Shown here: piece after piece, positions 46,504 through 55,429 of the stretch | How the letters are laid out: every line of letters starts with the position of its first letter | Numbering within the stretch: the stretch's first letter is position 1 | Made by a program: the position numbers and the translations under genes | DNA from: Clostridia bacterium | Lineage (GTDB): Bacteria > Bacillota_A > Clostridia > TANB77 > CAG-508 | DNA: 64,000 nucleotides | Direction of reading: 5' to 3' | Assembly: GCA_022791475.1 (NCBI GenBank) | Contig: JAAVZD010000013.1 | Location: 3,840 to 67,839, forward strand | Notes under the pieces: model-generated | Told to the model about the DNA's origin: nothing | Seen by the model: only the letters and a program-made list of their open reading frames with translations | Database searches by the model: none

Positions 46504-47271
46504 GTGATTTACATTACAGGAGATACTCATTCGAATTTTTCAAAATTTGAAGAAGATAAATTTCCTATACAAGCTGAAATGACTAAAGATGATTACATTA
46601 TTATTTGCGGAGATTTTGGAGGCGTATGGACATTTGAAGAAGAAAGTAGTAGAGAGAAATATTGGCTAGACTGGTTAAATGGAAGAAACTTTACTACTTT
46701 ATTTGTAGATGGAAATCACGAAAACTATACAAGATTATACAATGATTATCCAATAGAAGAATGGCATGGAGGGAAAGTACATAAAATAAGAGATTCTGTT
46801 TTACATTTAATGCGAGGAGAAATATTTGATATAGACAATAAGAAAATATTTGCATTTGGTGGTGCTAAATCACATGATATACAAGATGGAATATTAAATT
46901 TAGATGAAGAAGAAAAGATATATGAATACCGAAAAAGAAGAGCATATTTTAGAATAAGAGATTTTTCGTGGTGGGATTTAGAACTTCCAACTGAAGAAGA
47001 AATGCAAAATGGAATAAGAAATTTAGAAAAAGTAAATTATAAAGTTGATTATATAGTATCTCACTGTTGTCCAACGAATATACAATCATTATTGGGTGGA
47101 GGAAATTATAAAAAAGATTACTTAACAGATTATTTACAAGAGATATCTGAAAAATGTGAATTTAAAAAGTGGTATTTTGGGCATTATCATGATTACAGAC
47201 AGGTTAATTCACAATTTACATTAGTGTATGAAGATATCGTACCATTAGAATTTGAGAGTATTTTCTTATAA
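46504..47271 (+). CDS. Calcineurin-like metallophosphoesterase
   Basis: This 255-residue protein shows the full set of metal-binding motifs: TGDTH (5-9), GDFGG (about 36-40), GNHE, a His in VSHCCPT and GHYHDY near the C-terminus. The family includes phosphatases and nucleases. I chose GTG 46504 because GAAGGTGA is well placed; GTG 46495 overlaps it. It follows the PD-(D/E)xK-like gene within 20 bp, so the two are likely co-expressed. Confidence 0.85.
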   Translation: MIYITGDTHSNFSKFEEDKFPIQAEMTKDDYIIICGDFGGVWTFEEESSREKYWLDWLNGRNFTTLFVDGNHENYTRLYNDYPIEEWHGGKVHKIRDSVLHLMRGEIFDIDNKKIFAFGGAKSHDIQDGILNLDEEEKIYEYRKRRAYFRIRDFSWWDLELPTEEEMQNGIRNLEKVNYKVDYIVSHCCPTNIQSLLGGGNYKKDYLTDYLQEISEKCEFKKWYFGHYHDYRQVNSQFTLVYEDIVPLEFESIFL

Positions 47272-47299
47272 ATATGTTAAAAATATAAATGTTTTTTTA

Positions 47300-47350
47300 A
47301 AAATATCAATGAAATTTGAGAAAAAATCTCAAAAATATTGATATTTTTTT
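47300..47350. terminator. Nested hairpin/terminator upstream of rloA
   Basis: AAAATATCAAT at 47300-47310 pairs with ATTGATATTTT at 47337-47347, and inside it TTTGAGA pairs with TCTCAAA. A T run follows. The right arm overlaps the -35 box of the next promoter, so it could also act as an operator. Confidence 0.6.
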
Positions 47351-47366
47351 ATTTTTAGCATATAAT
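47338..47366 (+). promoter_or_regulatory. Promoter of rloAB
   Basis: TTGATA at 47338-47343, 17-bp spacer, TATAAT at 47361-47366. Confidence 0.75.
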
Positions 47367-47392
47367 ATATAAAGTAAAGGAGGAATTCGAAA

Positions 47393-48622
47393 ATGTTAAT
47401 AAGATTTAGTTTTAAAAATTTCAAATCTTTTAAAAATGAAAATTGTTTAGACATGGAAGCTACAGCTCTAAAAGAACATGAATATAATGTTGCCAAAACT
47501 GAAAATGGAGATTATCTAAAAATATCTGCTATTTATGGTGCAAATGCTAGTGGTAAAACAAATGTATTACAGGCATTTAGTTATATGAAAAAGAAAGTTC
47601 TAGTAAGTGATGATTCAAGAATAAATAAAAATTTAAATGAAGAAAACATATTTTCCTTTATGATAAATAATGAACCGATTAGTTTGGAAGTAGAAATATT
47701 AGCAAAAAATAATAAAATATATAAATATGGTTTTGAAGTATTAAATAATGCAATTATTTCAGAATGGCTATATGAAAAAAGAATCAATAAATTTTATGAA
47801 ATATTTGAGAGAACTAACAATAATATTGAAGTAAAAGATAATAAAAATAAATTATTAGGATTAGCAAATGTTGATGAAAAAAACTTATTTTTAAATGTAT
47901 TTGCAAAAATAGATAAAAATAATAAAGACTTTAATAATGTATATGAATGGTTTATAAATGCTAACTATTTAGATTTAGGAGATCCAAATTTTGAAAATGC
48001 ATTAAATAATAGAATATCTTTAAAAATAATTGAAGATGAAAAATATAAGGAAGAATTATTAAAATTTATTAGAACTTTCGATGCGACAATTGATTCAATA
48101 AATATTTCTCCAAACTCAATAGAAGAATTAAAAAATACAAATGGAATTGTTAAGGTTGAGTTAGTTCACAACGGAGAAGATGGCAATAAAAAGGCATTAC
48201 CACTTGTACTAGAATCAAATGGTACAATGAAAATGTTTCATTTATTTGACTTTTTAATGGATACACTAAGAAATGGAATGGTATTGTTTGTAGATGAATT
48301 AGATGCAAAATTACATCCACTATTGACAAGATATATAATTAATTTGTTTCATAATAGTGAAAAAAATATAGGAAATGGTCAGTTAATATATTCTACACAT
48401 GATACAGTTAATTTAAATAAAGAAACATTTAGAAGAGATGAAATTTGGTTTGCAGAAAAAGATAAAAATGGTGTTTCAGAAATATATTCATTATCAGATT
48501 ATATAATGGAAGATGAAAATGGAAATGCAAAAAAAATTAGAAATGATGCGACATACAATAAAGATTATTTAACTGGAAGATATGGTGCTATTCCAGTATT
48601 AGAGGAATTTAATATTATATGA
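47393..48622 (+). CDS. rloA: RloA-like AAA ATPase
   Basis: This 409-residue ATPase starts LIRFSFKNFKSFKNENCLDM and has Walker A GANASGKTN (about 49-57), a D-box FVDELDAKLHP as Walker B and the STHDTVN switch. These are features of the AAA_15/21 family seen in RloA and AbiL-type systems. It overlaps rloB by four bases (ATGA), a coupled pair known from type I restriction loci and phage-abortive systems. Probably the sensor/ATPase half. Confidence 0.86.
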   Translation: MLIRFSFKNFKSFKNENCLDMEATALKEHEYNVAKTENGDYLKISAIYGANASGKTNVLQAFSYMKKKVLVSDDSRINKNLNEENIFSFMINNEPISLEVEILAKNNKIYKYGFEVLNNAIISEWLYEKRINKFYEIFERTNNNIEVKDNKNKLLGLANVDEKNLFLNVFAKIDKNNKDFNNVYEWFINANYLDLGDPNFENALNNRISLKIIEDEKYKEELLKFIRTFDATIDSINISPNSIEELKNTNGIVKVELVHNGEDGNKKALPLVLESNGTMKMFHLFDFLMDTLRNGMVLFVDELDAKLHPLLTRYIINLFHNSEKNIGNGQLIYSTHDTVNLNKETFRRDEIWFAEKDKNGVSEIYSLSDYIMEDENGNAKKIRNDATYNKDYLTGRYGAIPVLEEFNII

Positions 48623-49260
48623 AAGATAAAGAATATTCTAGAAAAGGTAAATTAAAAAGTAAAAGGCTTGCACCAGCTAATTACTTGATAGTATGCGAAG
48701 GAAAACAAACAGAACCAAATTATTTTAATGGCTTAAGGAAAAAGATAAATGAAAAATATGGTAGTAAAGTTGATGTATTAATTCCTAATATTGAAGTAAA
48801 AGGTACGGGGAAAAACACTACTGATTTAGTAAATTATACAGACAAATATGTGAACTATTCTAATAAAAGATATGGACAAGTATGGGTTGTGTTTGATAAA
48901 GATGATTATAGTGATGAACAATTTAATCAAGCAATTAAAATTTGCAATTATAATGTTGCATGGTCTAATCCTAATTTTGAACTTTGGATTCTATCTCATT
49001 TAAAACGAGTTAGCAGGGTTATATCAAAAAATGAAATATTAGATGAATTGGATAAAGAGTTTCAAAAGAATGGATTAGGTACATATAAGAAAAATGATGA
49101 TAAAATTTTTGAGAGAGTCACTAAAGATGGAAAACTTGACATAGCAATAAAGAATTGCGAATACATGGAAGAATTAAATAAAGATGTACAAGCATCACAA
49201 AGGAATCCAATGACTAAAGTTTATAAAATAGTTGAAGGATTAAAAGAATATTTAAAATAA
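48619..49260 (+). CDS. rloB: RloB-like Toprim family protein
   Basis: This 213-residue protein contains YLIVCEGKQTEPNYFNGL near the N-terminus, then VWVVFDKDDY and NVAWSNPNFELWILSHL. This is the RloB family, a Toprim-like nuclease fold with the metal-binding Glu and D-x-D. It is paired with RloA. Together they resemble two-gene defence systems in which the ATPase controls an RNA or DNA nuclease. Confidence 0.88.
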   Translation: MKDKEYSRKGKLKSKRLAPANYLIVCEGKQTEPNYFNGLRKKINEKYGSKVDVLIPNIEVKGTGKNTTDLVNYTDKYVNYSNKRYGQVWVVFDKDDYSDEQFNQAIKICNYNVAWSNPNFELWILSHLKRVSRVISKNEILDELDKEFQKNGLGTYKKNDDKIFERVTKDGKLDIAIKNCEYMEELNKDVQASQRNPMTKVYKIVEGLKEYLK

Positions 49261-49275
49261 ATTTTACGAAAGAAA

Positions 49276-49318
49276 AGCAAAATATGAGAGTAATTAAAAA
49301 TTACAGGATTATTTTGCT
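49276..49318 (+). promoter_or_regulatory. Leader hairpin before the YobI-like gene
   Basis: AGCAAAATA at 49276 pairs with TATTTTGCT ending at 49318, with inner GTAATT/AATTAC. It ends a few bases before AGGAGGGG, so it could affect transcription past rloB or translation of the next gene. Confidence 0.4.
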
Positions 49319-49336
49319 ATTATTATAGGAGGGGTT

Positions 49337-52300
49337 ATGGAAAATAAGAAAAAAACTAATAGAAAGATAATATTAAGAAAAGTAAAATGGAAAATAAAAA
49401 CAATATATAAAAAAATCAATGATGGGATTATAATAAGGAAAATTAAACAATGTAGTATATTAACTAGATCTTTTTTTGAAGCACTAAAGGATATATTTAT
49501 AATAAAAAAACAAGATGATACATATGTTAGTTTAACTCCAACTAAAAATGCTGATGAAGATGGTGTATATTGTAATGCGTTAAAATATGCAATTGATAAT
49601 ACTGAAATAAAAAATATTGCAATTACAGGAAATTATGGAGCTGGAAAAAGTAGTGTAATAAAGACATTTTTCGAAAAATTAGAAAATAAAAAATATAATC
49701 CAATTTATGTTTCGTTAGCAGCATTTAATAAAAATGATTATTTGATAAAACGAGATAATGGGAAAGAAGGAGAAGAAGGAGAAAAAGGAGGAGAAGTTCT
49801 AAAAGAAATACAAAATAAAAATGAATTCTATCATACACTAGAGAAAAGTATTTTACAACAATTACTATATCAAGCAAATGAAAAAGATGTTCCGTTATCA
49901 AGATTTAAAAGGATAAGCAAACACTCTAAAATATTACTTAATATATCGACAATATCAGTTATAGTTGCGATTACTATTATAATTTGCATTATTTTTCCAA
50001 ATATAATACAAGGAATTAAAGATAATTATAATATCATTACAACTGAAATAAATATAAATATAGTTAATTTTTTTATTTGTATTTCTTTAATAGTAATTTG
50101 GTATATAATGTACAAAATATTATTCTTTTTATCGACAAAATTTAATATAAGTAAATTTAAGTTTAAAGATGCAGAAGTAGAAATTGATAATAAACCAGAA
50201 TCTATTTTCAATAAGTATTTAGATGAAATAATATATTTCTTTCAAGTAAGTAATCACAAGGTTGTAGTTATTGAAGATCTAGATAGATATGAGGGAGATG
50301 CATCATTTATTTTTCAGAAACTTAGAGAATTAAATACATTAATAAATTCATCCAATCAAGTTAAATATGAAGTTGATTTTATATTTGCAATTAGAGATGA
50401 CTTTTTTGAAAACTATGAGGAAAGAACAAAGTTTTTTGACTATATAATACCTGTTATACCAATATCATCAAGTGGAAATTCAAATGAATTAATATGGAAT
50501 AGACTAGAAAAATTAAAAGAAGCTGGCAAAATAATCTATAAGTTTGATAAAAGTTTTATAGATGATATTGCTATAATGATAGAGGATAAAAGGTTAATAG
50601 ATAATATACTAAATGAATTTATTATATATAAAAATAAATTCAATAATGAACATATGGACGATAAGCAATTATTTTCAATAATTATGTATAAAAATATTTG
50701 TCCGAAAGATTATTCGGAATTGCAAAAGGATAATGGAAATATTATTGATACTTTAAAGAATAAAAAATCAAAAATAAAACAACTGATACAGGAAATGAAC
50801 AATGAAAAAATAAAATTAGAAAATAAAAAAGAAGAAGTAGAGAAAGAAAGTTTAAAAAGAATTAAAGAACTAAAACTTGCATTGGTTGCTAGTATATATG
50901 ACTTTAATAATTACACAGGCTTTGAAAGAGAATTTAAATTTGATAATGAAAGTGTCAGTATTAATACATTTATAAATACAAATATAAGTATTGACAAAAT
51001 TTCTAACTCAGATATAAGTTTTAGAACTAAAAGTCATAGTTATATTAGTTTAGATGAACAAAAAGTTTTTGAATTATTTGGAAATAAATCTTTATTTTTA
51101 AATAGATTAGAAGTAATTACAAAAGGTATGGAAACAAAGTTAGAAGAATTACAAAATGAAATTGAAAAAATAAATGCCAAAATTCGTAATATAAATAAGA
51201 TTAAGATAAAGCAATTAATAAATGAATATGGGGAAGAAAATATATTTGAAAAAGATATTAAATCTATTGAAAGGTTTTTGATATCAAAAGGATATATAAC
51301 AGAGGAATACAAAGATTATATTACATTATTTATTCCTGGCAATTTAACTAGAGAAGATATGGAATTCGTTTTTGCAGTAAAAACAGGAGAGACATTACCA
51401 TATGATTATGAATTAAATAATATAAAGAATGTATTAAAGAAGTTAAATGAAAGCGATTTTGAGACAATTTCTATACTAAATTTTGACTTATTAGATTACT
51501 TAGTAAAAAATAATATTACAGATAAAGAATTAAAGATAATACAATTATTAGATCAGAAAAGTCAAGATGCTTTGCAATTTATAGATGAATTTATAGAAAA
51601 GTATCAAACTTCTAAAGAATTTGTAACATTGTTAATTGAAAATTCAATAAAGTTATGGAAGAAAATTTATAAAAAAATAGGAAATAAAGAATATGTAGAT
51701 AAATGGGTAATAAATTTTTTATCAAATGAAAAGTCATTAGTATATATTGATGAAAATTTCATTGAATACATAAATAAACATAAGGATATAGATAAATATA
51801 TAACGGATGATAAAATTGAAGTAGTTATTAATTCATTTAAATGCTTAGGGATAAGGCTATCTAATATAGAAAAGGTTACCAATGAAAAATTTTTAAAAGA
51901 AATATATGAAAATAAATTATATCAATTAAATACAAATATGATAAAAATGTTTCTTAAAATGGATAATATTGATGTAGAACGATTTAGTGAAAATAATTTA
52001 TCTATAATAATGAATAATGAAAATCAACTGAGAGAACACATATTGAATAATTTTGAAGAATATTTCAATTTATGTTATACACTAAATAAAAGTAATCAAG
52101 ATGATGAAAGTATTATTATAGAAATTTTAAATAATACAACTATAGATATAAACATAAAGAAGAAAATAATAATAAATGAAGAATTTGAAGAATATGACAT
52201 GAAAAGTATAGATGAAAATCTAATTGAAATAATAGTGAATGAAGATAAATTAAAATCTACATATGCTAATGTATTAGAAATAATGACAAGGATAGGAAAA

Positions 52301-53098
52301 CTAGAATCAAATGTTATTAATCATATTAGTAAGCACATTAAAGATTATAGTAGACAAAATATAAATGAATGTGAAAGTATGTACGATAGAGAAATTATAG
52401 ATTTGTTTATTAACAAATATACTTTTTCTAAAAAAGTAACACTAGAAGATTTTAAAATATTAGTTAAAACATTCGATAAAAAAATTAGCAGATTAGAAGA
52501 AATCGAAACATCTAAATTAGAATATATTATTGATAATGAATTAATAGAATTTAATAATAGCAATTTTGATTATATAAAAAGCAATATATCAGATAAATTA
52601 ATGAAATATATTATAGATAATATTCAAGAATTTATAGAAGATTTAGATGAATATGATATAACAGATATAAGTGATGAACTGCTAATAAATAAAGATATAG
52701 GTAAAGAACATAAATTAGGAATATTAGAACATTTAAATATATCTAATTTAGAGAATAGTACAATTTCTAAGCTTATTTTAACAGATATTATATTTGTCAC
52801 AGATAAAACTATAAACGAAAGATTATTGATGGATAAAAATCTTCCTTTTAATGAAAGAATCAGTATTCTCAAATTATTATTGAAAAATATAGAAGATAAG
52901 GAACAAGTAAAAAACTATATACATTTAATGCAAAATGGATATGAAGATATTAATACAAGTAAAAATGCTTGTAATATTAATTCTAGTTATATAGATTTTA
53001 AATTGTGTAATCTGCTAAAGGAAAAAGGATATATATCATCATTCAAAACAGGAAAGAAAAATAATATTATTTTGTACAATAAAGTTAATAGAATATAA
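49337..53098 (+). CDS. YobI-like P-loop NTPase, membrane-associated (KAP-type)
   Basis: This 1253-residue protein has Walker A GNYGAGKSS (about 98-106), two membrane helices inserted in the ATPase (about 198-222 and 238-262), and Walker B VVVIEDLDRYEGD, with FIFAIRDDFF afterwards. This arrangement is typical of KAP/YobI NTPases. The long C-terminal half (about 480-1253) is helical, repetitive and Asn/Ile-rich, and may be a sensor. B. subtilis YobI is the family name-giver. A defence role is suggested by position in the element but is not shown. Confidence 0.82.
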   Translation: MENKKKTNRKIILRKVKWKIKTIYKKINDGIIIRKIKQCSILTRSFFEALKDIFIIKKQDDTYVSLTPTKNADEDGVYCNALKYAIDNTEIKNIAITGNYGAGKSSVIKTFFEKLENKKYNPIYVSLAAFNKNDYLIKRDNGKEGEEGEKGGEVLKEIQNKNEFYHTLEKSILQQLLYQANEKDVPLSRFKRISKHSKILLNISTISVIVAITIIICIIFPNIIQGIKDNYNIITTEININIVNFFICISLIVIWYIMYKILFFLSTKFNISKFKFKDAEVEIDNKPESIFNKYLDEIIYFFQVSNHKVVVIEDLDRYEGDASFIFQKLRELNTLINSSNQVKYEVDFIFAIRDDFFENYEERTKFFDYIIPVIPISSSGNSNELIWNRLEKLKEAGKIIYKFDKSFIDDIAIMIEDKRLIDNILNEFIIYKNKFNNEHMDDKQLFSIIMYKNICPKDYSELQKDNGNIIDTLKNKKSKIKQLIQEMNNEKIKLENKKEEVEKESLKRIKELKLALVASIYDFNNYTGFEREFKFDNESVSINTFINTNISIDKISNSDISFRTKSHSYISLDEQKVFELFGNKSLFLNRLEVITKGMETKLEELQNEIEKINAKIRNINKIKIKQLINEYGEENIFEKDIKSIERFLISKGYITEEYKDYITLFIPGNLTREDMEFVFAVKTGETLPYDYELNNIKNVLKKLNESDFETISILNFDLLDYLVKNNITDKELKIIQLLDQKSQDALQFIDEFIEKYQTSKEFVTLLIENSIKLWKKIYKKIGNKEYVDKWVINFLSNEKSLVYIDENFIEYINKHKDIDKYITDDKIEVVINSFKCLGIRLSNIEKVTNEKFLKEIYENKLYQLNTNMIKMFLKMDNIDVERFSENNLSIIMNNENQLREHILNNFEEYFNLCYTLNKSNQDDESIIIEILNNTTIDINIKKKIIINEEFEEYDMKSIDENLIEIIVNEDKLKSTYANVLEIMTRIGKLESNVINHISKHIKDYSRQNINECESMYDREIIDLFINKYTFSKKVTLEDFKILVKTFDKKISRLEEIETSKLEYIIDNELIEFNNSNFDYIKSNISDKLMKYIIDNIQEFIEDLDEYDITDISDELLINKDIGKEHKLGILEHLNISNLENSTISKLILTDIIFVTDKTINERLLMDKNLPFNERISILKLLLKNIEDKEQVKNYIHLMQNGYEDINTSKNACNINSSYIDFKLCNLLKEKGYISSFKTGKKNNIILYNKVNRI

Positions 53099-53121
53099 CT
53101 ATAGCAATTGAAAAATATCAG

Positions 53122-53144
53122 AAGGCGAGAGTTAATCTCGCCTT
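53122..53144 (+). terminator. Hairpin after the YobI-like gene
   Basis: AAGGCGAGA pairs with TCTCGCCTT around GTTAA. Confidence 0.7.
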
Positions 53145-53211
53145 TATAAATATTTTAAAGTGTAATTTTTATTTTTAAAGTGCAAATTTTGCACTTTAAA
53201 ATAGAACATTA

Positions 53212-53505
53212 TTATTTATCACAACATCCTATAATTAATTCCACCCCATCACAAAACCCATTTCTATAATATTTCTCAGTAATATAAGTCAAATACCTCA
53301 TAAACTCATCATAAAGCATATCAAGCTGATCATCTACATAAGAATAATTCTGCTTAGGAATATTATTCAAAATACTTTCCCTAAAATCATCAAACTTAAG
53401 CTCATTTTCCCTATCTTGCTTATCTGCATAACACAAATAAGTTGTCTCTCTAACATCAAACCATTCCTTCAAAATATCATCACTAACTTCTCTAAAATTA
53501 TTCAT
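53212..53505 (-). CDS. Small conserved protein near the element's right end
   Basis: This 97-residue acidic protein starts NNFREVSDDILKEWFDVRET and ends KYYRNGFCDGVELIIG. The last motif is familiar from small proteins of clostridial elements (possibly DUF6809), but I cannot be sure of the family name. It has no catalytic motif. ATG 53505 follows GGAGGT. It reads inward from attR and is separate from the defence operons. Confidence 0.6.
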   Translation of the reverse strand: MNNFREVSDDILKEWFDVRETTYLCYADKQDRENELKFDDFRESILNNIPKQNYSYVDDQLDMLYDEFMRYLTYITEKYYRNGFCDGVELIIGCCDK

Positions 53506-53670
53506 ATCTCATACCTCCATAAATTAAAAATAATTGGGCTCAATTTGGGCACACTCTTAACCAAAATGAACCTAAAATCACATAAATTTACAAAGTACAA
53601 AAATTGGGCACACCAAACATACCAACAAAAACCGACGAAAGCCTTGTAAACCAATACTTTCAGAGAATTA

Positions 53671-53716
53671 CTCATAACCCGAAGGTCGTAAGTTCGAGTC
53701 TTACCCCGCAACCAAA
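53671..53716. other. Attachment site attR (duplicate of the tRNA-fMet 3' half)
   Basis: CTCATAACCCGAAGGTCGTA and onward to CCAAA repeats 31289-31335. The acceptor run has four C here and five in the tRNA. There is no tRNA 5' half, so this copy is not a gene; it marks the right end of the element. Confidence 0.88.
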
Positions 53717-53721
53717 TTTTA

Positions 53722-53756
53722 GTCACTAGAACTATAACGCTTCTAGTGATTTTTTG
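53722..53756 (+). terminator. Terminator just outside attR
   Basis: TCACTAGAA pairs with TTCTAGTGA, then TTTTTTG. It was probably the original terminator of tRNA-fMet before integration, since it follows the tRNA-like sequence at the same distance as a terminator would. Confidence 0.7.
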
Positions 53757-53789
53757 TATAATAGAAGAGTACTGTATTTTTAGTTACAT

Positions 53790-53820
53790 TGTAGAGGCGG
53801 CTAGTAACCGTTCAAGAGGC
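53790..53820. repeat. Dispersed GTAGAGGC repeat remnant
   Basis: TGTAGAGGCGGCTAGTAACCG resembles the left end of the repeat family (compare 11586 and 12581). The right end is not recognisable. Confidence 0.35.
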
Positions 53821-53963
53821 AAAGTTTCTTTTTTATTGCTTACTATTTAGTTTTGATAATACTCTAATAATTAGTTAGCTGTAAAGTATTATTAATAGTT
53901 GAAGAATAGTAAGTTATATGATAATATCTATGTAGATAAATATAGATTAAAAAGGTGATATAT

Positions 53964-54545
53964 GTGTTTGAAAAATTAAAAAATGAAATAGAAAAATGTA
54001 ATTATTGTAAAGAAAAGTTTGGCTTTGAACCACATCCTATATTTTGGGGTAAACAAAATTCAAAAATTGTACAAATAAGTCAAGCACCATCAAATAATGT
54101 TCATAAGAGCATGAAACCTTTTACAGATATGAGTGGAAAAACATTAAAAAATGAATGGTATCAAATAATAGATGAACAATTTTATAATACAGATAATTTC
54201 TTTATTGGAGCACTAGCACATTGTTATCCTGGTAAAGATAAAAATGGGAATGATAAACAACCACCAAGATGTTGTTGGTCTAAATGGATTGAGAAAGAAT
54301 TGCAAATGCTAGATAATGAAATTTATATTGTTATTGGGGCAAAAGCAGCAAAAAGATTTTTTCAAGATGAAAACTTTGAAGATTTAGTTTTTAAAAATAA
54401 TGAATGGAATAATAAATTAACTATTGTATTACCACATCCATCTCCATTAAATAAGAAATGGCTTAAAGATCATCCGGAATTTATGACAGAAAGAATTATA
54501 GAAGTTAGAAATATTATAAAAAACGTTATAAAAAGTACAGAATAA
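53964..54545 (+). CDS. Uracil-DNA glycosylase family protein
   Basis: This 193-residue protein has the UDG-superfamily plan: an N-terminal CNYC pair, VQISQAPS (equivalent of the GEAPG loop), FFIGALAHCYPG, and the C-terminal HPSPLNKKW motif. The cysteines suggest a family-4-like iron-sulphur protein. Such enzymes remove uracil from DNA. The start is GTG 53964, seven bases after AAAGGTGAT; GTG 53955 overlaps that site. Confidence 0.8.
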   Translation: MFEKLKNEIEKCNYCKEKFGFEPHPIFWGKQNSKIVQISQAPSNNVHKSMKPFTDMSGKTLKNEWYQIIDEQFYNTDNFFIGALAHCYPGKDKNGNDKQPPRCCWSKWIEKELQMLDNEIYIVIGAKAAKRFFQDENFEDLVFKNNEWNNKLTIVLPHPSPLNKKWLKDHPEFMTERIIEVRNIIKNVIKSTE

Positions 54546-54568
54546 ACTATGAATAGAAAGGCAAGGAT

Positions 54569-54655
54569 ATGAAGCTTTCAGAAATTGATGACAAAGAATT
54601 AAAAGATAATAGGAGGTTATATGATAGATATAAAAAAAGCAAAAATAGCATTTAA
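54569..54655 (+). CDS. Very small open frame with ribosome site, possible leader or remnant
   Basis: Twenty-eight codons from ATG 54569 (MKLSEIDDKELKDNRRLYDR and onward), preceded by AAAGGCAAGG and overlapping the start of the HD gene by 35 bp. It might be a translational coupler or the surviving N-terminus of a lost gene. The evidence is slim. Confidence 0.25.
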   Translation: MKLSEIDDKELKDNRRLYDRYKKSKNSI

Positions 54656-55400
54656 AGATTTTTTAGAAGGGTATGACAACAAAGAACATGTGAGCTTTAA
54701 ACTAAAAGTAGTACATACATACCATGTAGCAGAAGATGCAAGAAAAATTGCAGAAGAATTAAAACTAAATAAAGAAGATATAGAACTTGCAGAGTTAATT
54801 GGTATATTACATGATATAGGAAGATTTGAGGAATTAAAAGTTCTAAATGAATTAAATAGTGTTAAATTTAACCATGCAATGTATGGCTCAAAAATGTTAT
54901 TTGAACAAGGAATGATAAGAAATTTTATAGAGGATAGTAGGTATGACGAAATAATAAAAAAAGCAATAGAAAATCATAGCAAATTAGAAATAGAAAAAGG
55001 ATTAGATGAAAGAACATTGTTACATTCAAAAATAATAAGAGATGCTGACAAATTAGACAATTATAGAGTAAAAAAAGAAGAAAGTATAGAAGCTATATTT
55101 CCTACACGAGTAAATAAAAAAGAAGATATGGAAGAAAGTTTATTAAGCAATAAAGTATATGATGCAGTATTAAACAAAAGATGTGTAGACATTCATGATA
55201 GAATAACACCATTAGATTTCTGGGTTTGTATATTGGCATTTACATTTGATTTAAATTTTGATGTAACATATAAAATAGTAAAAGAAAATGATTATATAAA
55301 TGTGTTGATAGATAGATTCGATTATAAAGATAAAGAAACAAAAGAAAGAATGGAAAATATAAGAGGAATCATAAATAAATTTGTAGAAGAAAATATATAA
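54621..55400 (+). CDS. HD domain phosphohydrolase
   Basis: This 259-residue protein has the HD motif: H in KVVHTYHVAEDA, GILHDIGRFEEL, NHAMYGSKM, and a later DADKLDNYR (H...HD...D). HD enzymes hydrolyse phosphates of nucleotides; the substrate is unknown. ATG 54621 follows AGGAGG. It starts a run of closely spaced small enzymes. Confidence 0.85.
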   Translation: MIDIKKAKIAFKDFLEGYDNKEHVSFKLKVVHTYHVAEDARKIAEELKLNKEDIELAELIGILHDIGRFEELKVLNELNSVKFNHAMYGSKMLFEQGMIRNFIEDSRYDEIIKKAIENHSKLEIEKGLDERTLLHSKIIRDADKLDNYRVKKEESIEAIFPTRVNKKEDMEESLLSNKVYDAVLNKRCVDIHDRITPLDFWVCILAFTFDLNFDVTYKIVKENDYINVLIDRFDYKDKETKERMENIRGIINKFVEENI

Positions 55401-55429
55401 TTTCAAAATAATTTCAAAGGAGTCAAGCA

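Noticed and set aside
53502..53726. Minus-strand open frame across attR
   Set aside because: It runs through the duplicated tRNA sequence and gives the kind of spurious peptide typical of tRNA antisense translation. No ribosome site and no family.
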